DNA from: Bryobacterales bacterium
GTDB lineage: Bacteria; Acidobacteriota; Terriglobia; Bryobacterales; Bryobacteraceae
Reading direction: 5' to 3'
Assembly (NCBI GenBank): GCA_003142355.1
Contig: PLMF01000180.1
Location: forward strand, 49,898-56,575
Length of the DNA: 6,678 nucleotides
Shown: piece by piece, positions 5,822 to 6,678 of the stretch
Layout of the letters: each line of letters opens with the position of its first letter
Numbering within the stretch: the first letter of the stretch is position 1
The notes under the pieces: model-generated
The model's database searches: none
Seen by the model: only the letters and a program-made list of their open reading frames with translations
What the model was told of the DNA's origin: nothing
Translations under genes and position numbers: made by a program

Positions 5822-5848
5822 CCAGCCCGATCATCAGACTCGGCGCCA

Positions 5849-5876
5849 CCGCGATAACGCTCCCTTACGGTCGCGG
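5849..5876. repeat. Hairpin between convergent rpmB and DinB genes, possible dispersed repeat/terminator
   Basis: CCGCGA (5849-5854) pairs with TCGCGG (5871-5876), and TAA (5855-5857) can pair with TTA (5865-5867). The right arm lies inside the DinB coding end and covers its stop codon region (CTCCCTTACGGTCGCGGCTC, 5860-5879). From memory, this ACGGTCGCGGCTC phrase is common as a dispersed intergenic repeat in Acidobacteriota and Planctomycetes. No T-run is present. It could terminate transcription from both sides. Confidence 0.4.
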
Positions 5877-6320
5877 CTCCGAATGGAAAATCTGGTCCAG
5901 GTGGTGCTCGAGGTGTCGCAGGTAGTCGGTGATCAGGAAGGATAGCGTCACGGGCGCATTGCCGCCGATCACGCACTCGTGCGCCAGGCTGGCTTCCGGC
6001 ATCGTCTGGATGATGTGCACCAAGTGGCGGTTCAACAGGAGCCAGAGATTCACCAGGTCCGGCCACGGTTCGGTGGCGTAAGCCTGAGCGGCCACCCAGG
6101 CTTCCTGCTCATAGCCGGGGAACTCCAGACTCGGCACGAACTGCGCGCGAACGAACCGCTGGTGATTGTTGCCGGCGGAATCGATCAGGTGGCCGAGAAT
6201 TTCCTTCTTCGACCAGCGGCCGGGCGCGGAGCGCAGCGCGGCATCGCTTTCGGATATGTTGCATAGCCGGGGCGGAACCGATCCCAGTATCCGCGCCAGC
6301 CGGTTGGCGGCTTCCATCAT
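5865..6320 (-). CDS. DinB family protein (DinB_2-type four-helix bundle)
   Basis: A 151-residue protein of the DinB/YfiT-like superfamily, four-helix bundles that bind a divalent metal and often act as thiol-dependent transferases or in stress responses. The specific reaction here is unknown. Recognisable parts are GRWSKKEILGHLIDSAGNNHQRF (34-56), with H44 as the helix-2 metal ligand, and DYLRHLEHHLDQI (132-144), with H136 and H140 as the HxxxH ligands. The central helices (LVNLWLLLNRHLVHII) are amphipathic. There is no signal peptide, so it is cytoplasmic. The ATG at 6320 overlaps the upstream gene's TGA as ATGA, indicating translational coupling; a second ATG (6317) is also possible. The last residues (SEPRP) are encoded by a probable dispersed repeat. 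Confidence 0.88.
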   Translation of the reverse strand: MMEAANRLARILGSVPPRLCNISESDAALRSAPGRWSKKEILGHLIDSAGNNHQRFVRAQFVPSLEFPGYEQEAWVAAQAYATEPWPDLVNLWLLLNRHLVHIIQTMPEASLAHECVIGGNAPVTLSFLITDYLRHLEHHLDQIFHSEPRP

Positions 6321-6678
6321 TTGAGAATCACCTTGGTCGTGCCGGTGTTGTTGGCGCTGTCGGCGGCGCGAATGACGAGCAGGTGCTCGCCGGGCGCCAG
6401 GCCGGTGAGGTCGAGCACAAACCTCTCGCGCAGCGAATCGATGACGCCATCGGCGGCCGCCACGGGCACCCAGCTTGCGGCGTCCAGAGAGTACTCGCAG
6501 CGCCGCAAGGCGGAGGCTGCGTCGGCGGCTTCGAACTCAATGTGGGCGGCGCCGCCGGAGTGGCGCACCACGCCGATGGTCACCACCGGCGGCGTGTTGT
6601 CGATCATCACCGGCGCGCTCACCAGTTGGGCTTCGCGCGAGGTGGGCGGCGGGTTGGCTTCACGATCGGAGGCCACCA
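6317..6678 (-). CDS. C-terminal end of a large, probably exported Ig-like-domain protein, 5' end outside window
   Basis: The visible 119 codons start in mid-gene. The frame is open to the window edge, and the first visible full codon, GTG (6676), reads VASDREANPPP, which looks internal rather than like an N-terminus. The DNTPPVVTI junction (about 27-35) is typical of the start of a bacterial Ig-like or fibronectin-like beta-sandwich. It is followed by alternating strands AHIEFEAADA, CEYSLDAASW, RFVLDLTGLAPGEHLLVIRAADSANNTG and a final TKVIL. In Acidobacteriota I recall this module at the C-terminus of long beta-propeller (NHL/WD40-like) exported proteins, so the missing part is probably a propeller; this is inference. 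The gene ends in the ATGA overlap with the DinB gene, its co-transcribed downstream partner. Confidence 0.72.
   Translation of the reverse strand, partial: VASDREANPPPTSREAQLVSAPVMIDNTPPVVTIGVVRHSGGAAHIEFEAADAASALRRCEYSLDAASWVPVAAADGVIDSLRERFVLDLTGLAPGEHLLVIRAADSANNTGTTKVILK

Noticed and set aside
6676..6678. GTG at 6676 as the true start of the last gene
   Set aside because: The frame stays open to the edge and the residues look like the middle of an exported protein, so the gene most likely continues beyond the window.

Overview
The window is GC-rich bacterial chromosomal DNA. It looks like Acidobacteriota, most likely a Solibacter/Bryobacterales-type soil organism. This is inferred from the gene style: several Tat-signal sugar-metabolism proteins in a row, a small secreted TPR protein, a C-terminal Ig-like module after a DNTPPVV junction, and several intergenic hairpin repeats. 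No taxonomic marker was tested by alignment. The uvrC and rpmB genes show only that it is bacterial.

Layout, left to right. (1) 1-1129, minus: the N-terminal two thirds of uvrC, running off the left edge. (2) A short AT-rich palindrome at 1143-1155 sits between uvrC and a divergent gene for a small secreted TPR protein (1154-1579, plus). It looks like a shared bidirectional promoter. (3) A perfect 25-bp hairpin (1579-1639) separates the TPR gene from a convergent 59-residue small membrane protein gene (1650-1829, minus). (4) A plus-strand cluster of three Tat-signal proteins follows: a ThuA-like protein (1909-2769), a sugar phosphate isomerase/epimerase-type TIM barrel (2851-3747) and an amidohydrolase (3740-4627). 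The last two overlap by 8 nt. Tandem GC-rich hairpins fill the ThuA-isomerase gap. (5) A solitary N4/N6 DNA methyltransferase (4656-5558, plus) has codon use unlike its neighbours. (6) rpmB (5630-5821, plus) encodes zinc-ribbon ribosomal protein L28 and has a strong sigma70-type extended -10 promoter. (7) A minus-strand pair reads in from the right edge: the C-terminal end of a probably exported protein (6317 to the edge), translationally coupled by an ATGA overlap to a DinB-family protein (5865-6320). The DinB gene converges on rpmB over a hairpin.

Functionally the window joins housekeeping genes (DNA repair, ribosome) with an accessory sugar cluster. The ThuA/isomerase/amidohydrolase set looks like an exported route that isomerises or dehydrates a sugar derivative and hydrolyses a lactone or similar product. 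The substrate cannot be read from the sequence. I see no CRISPR array, tRNA, rRNA, transposase or complete defence system. The methyltransferase has no visible restriction partner here. The points most worth a second look are the symmetrical promoter, the hairpin repeats, the missing canonical metal ligands in the isomerase and amidohydrolase, the atypical methyltransferase, and the 59-residue membrane protein that a 60-residue cut-off would miss.
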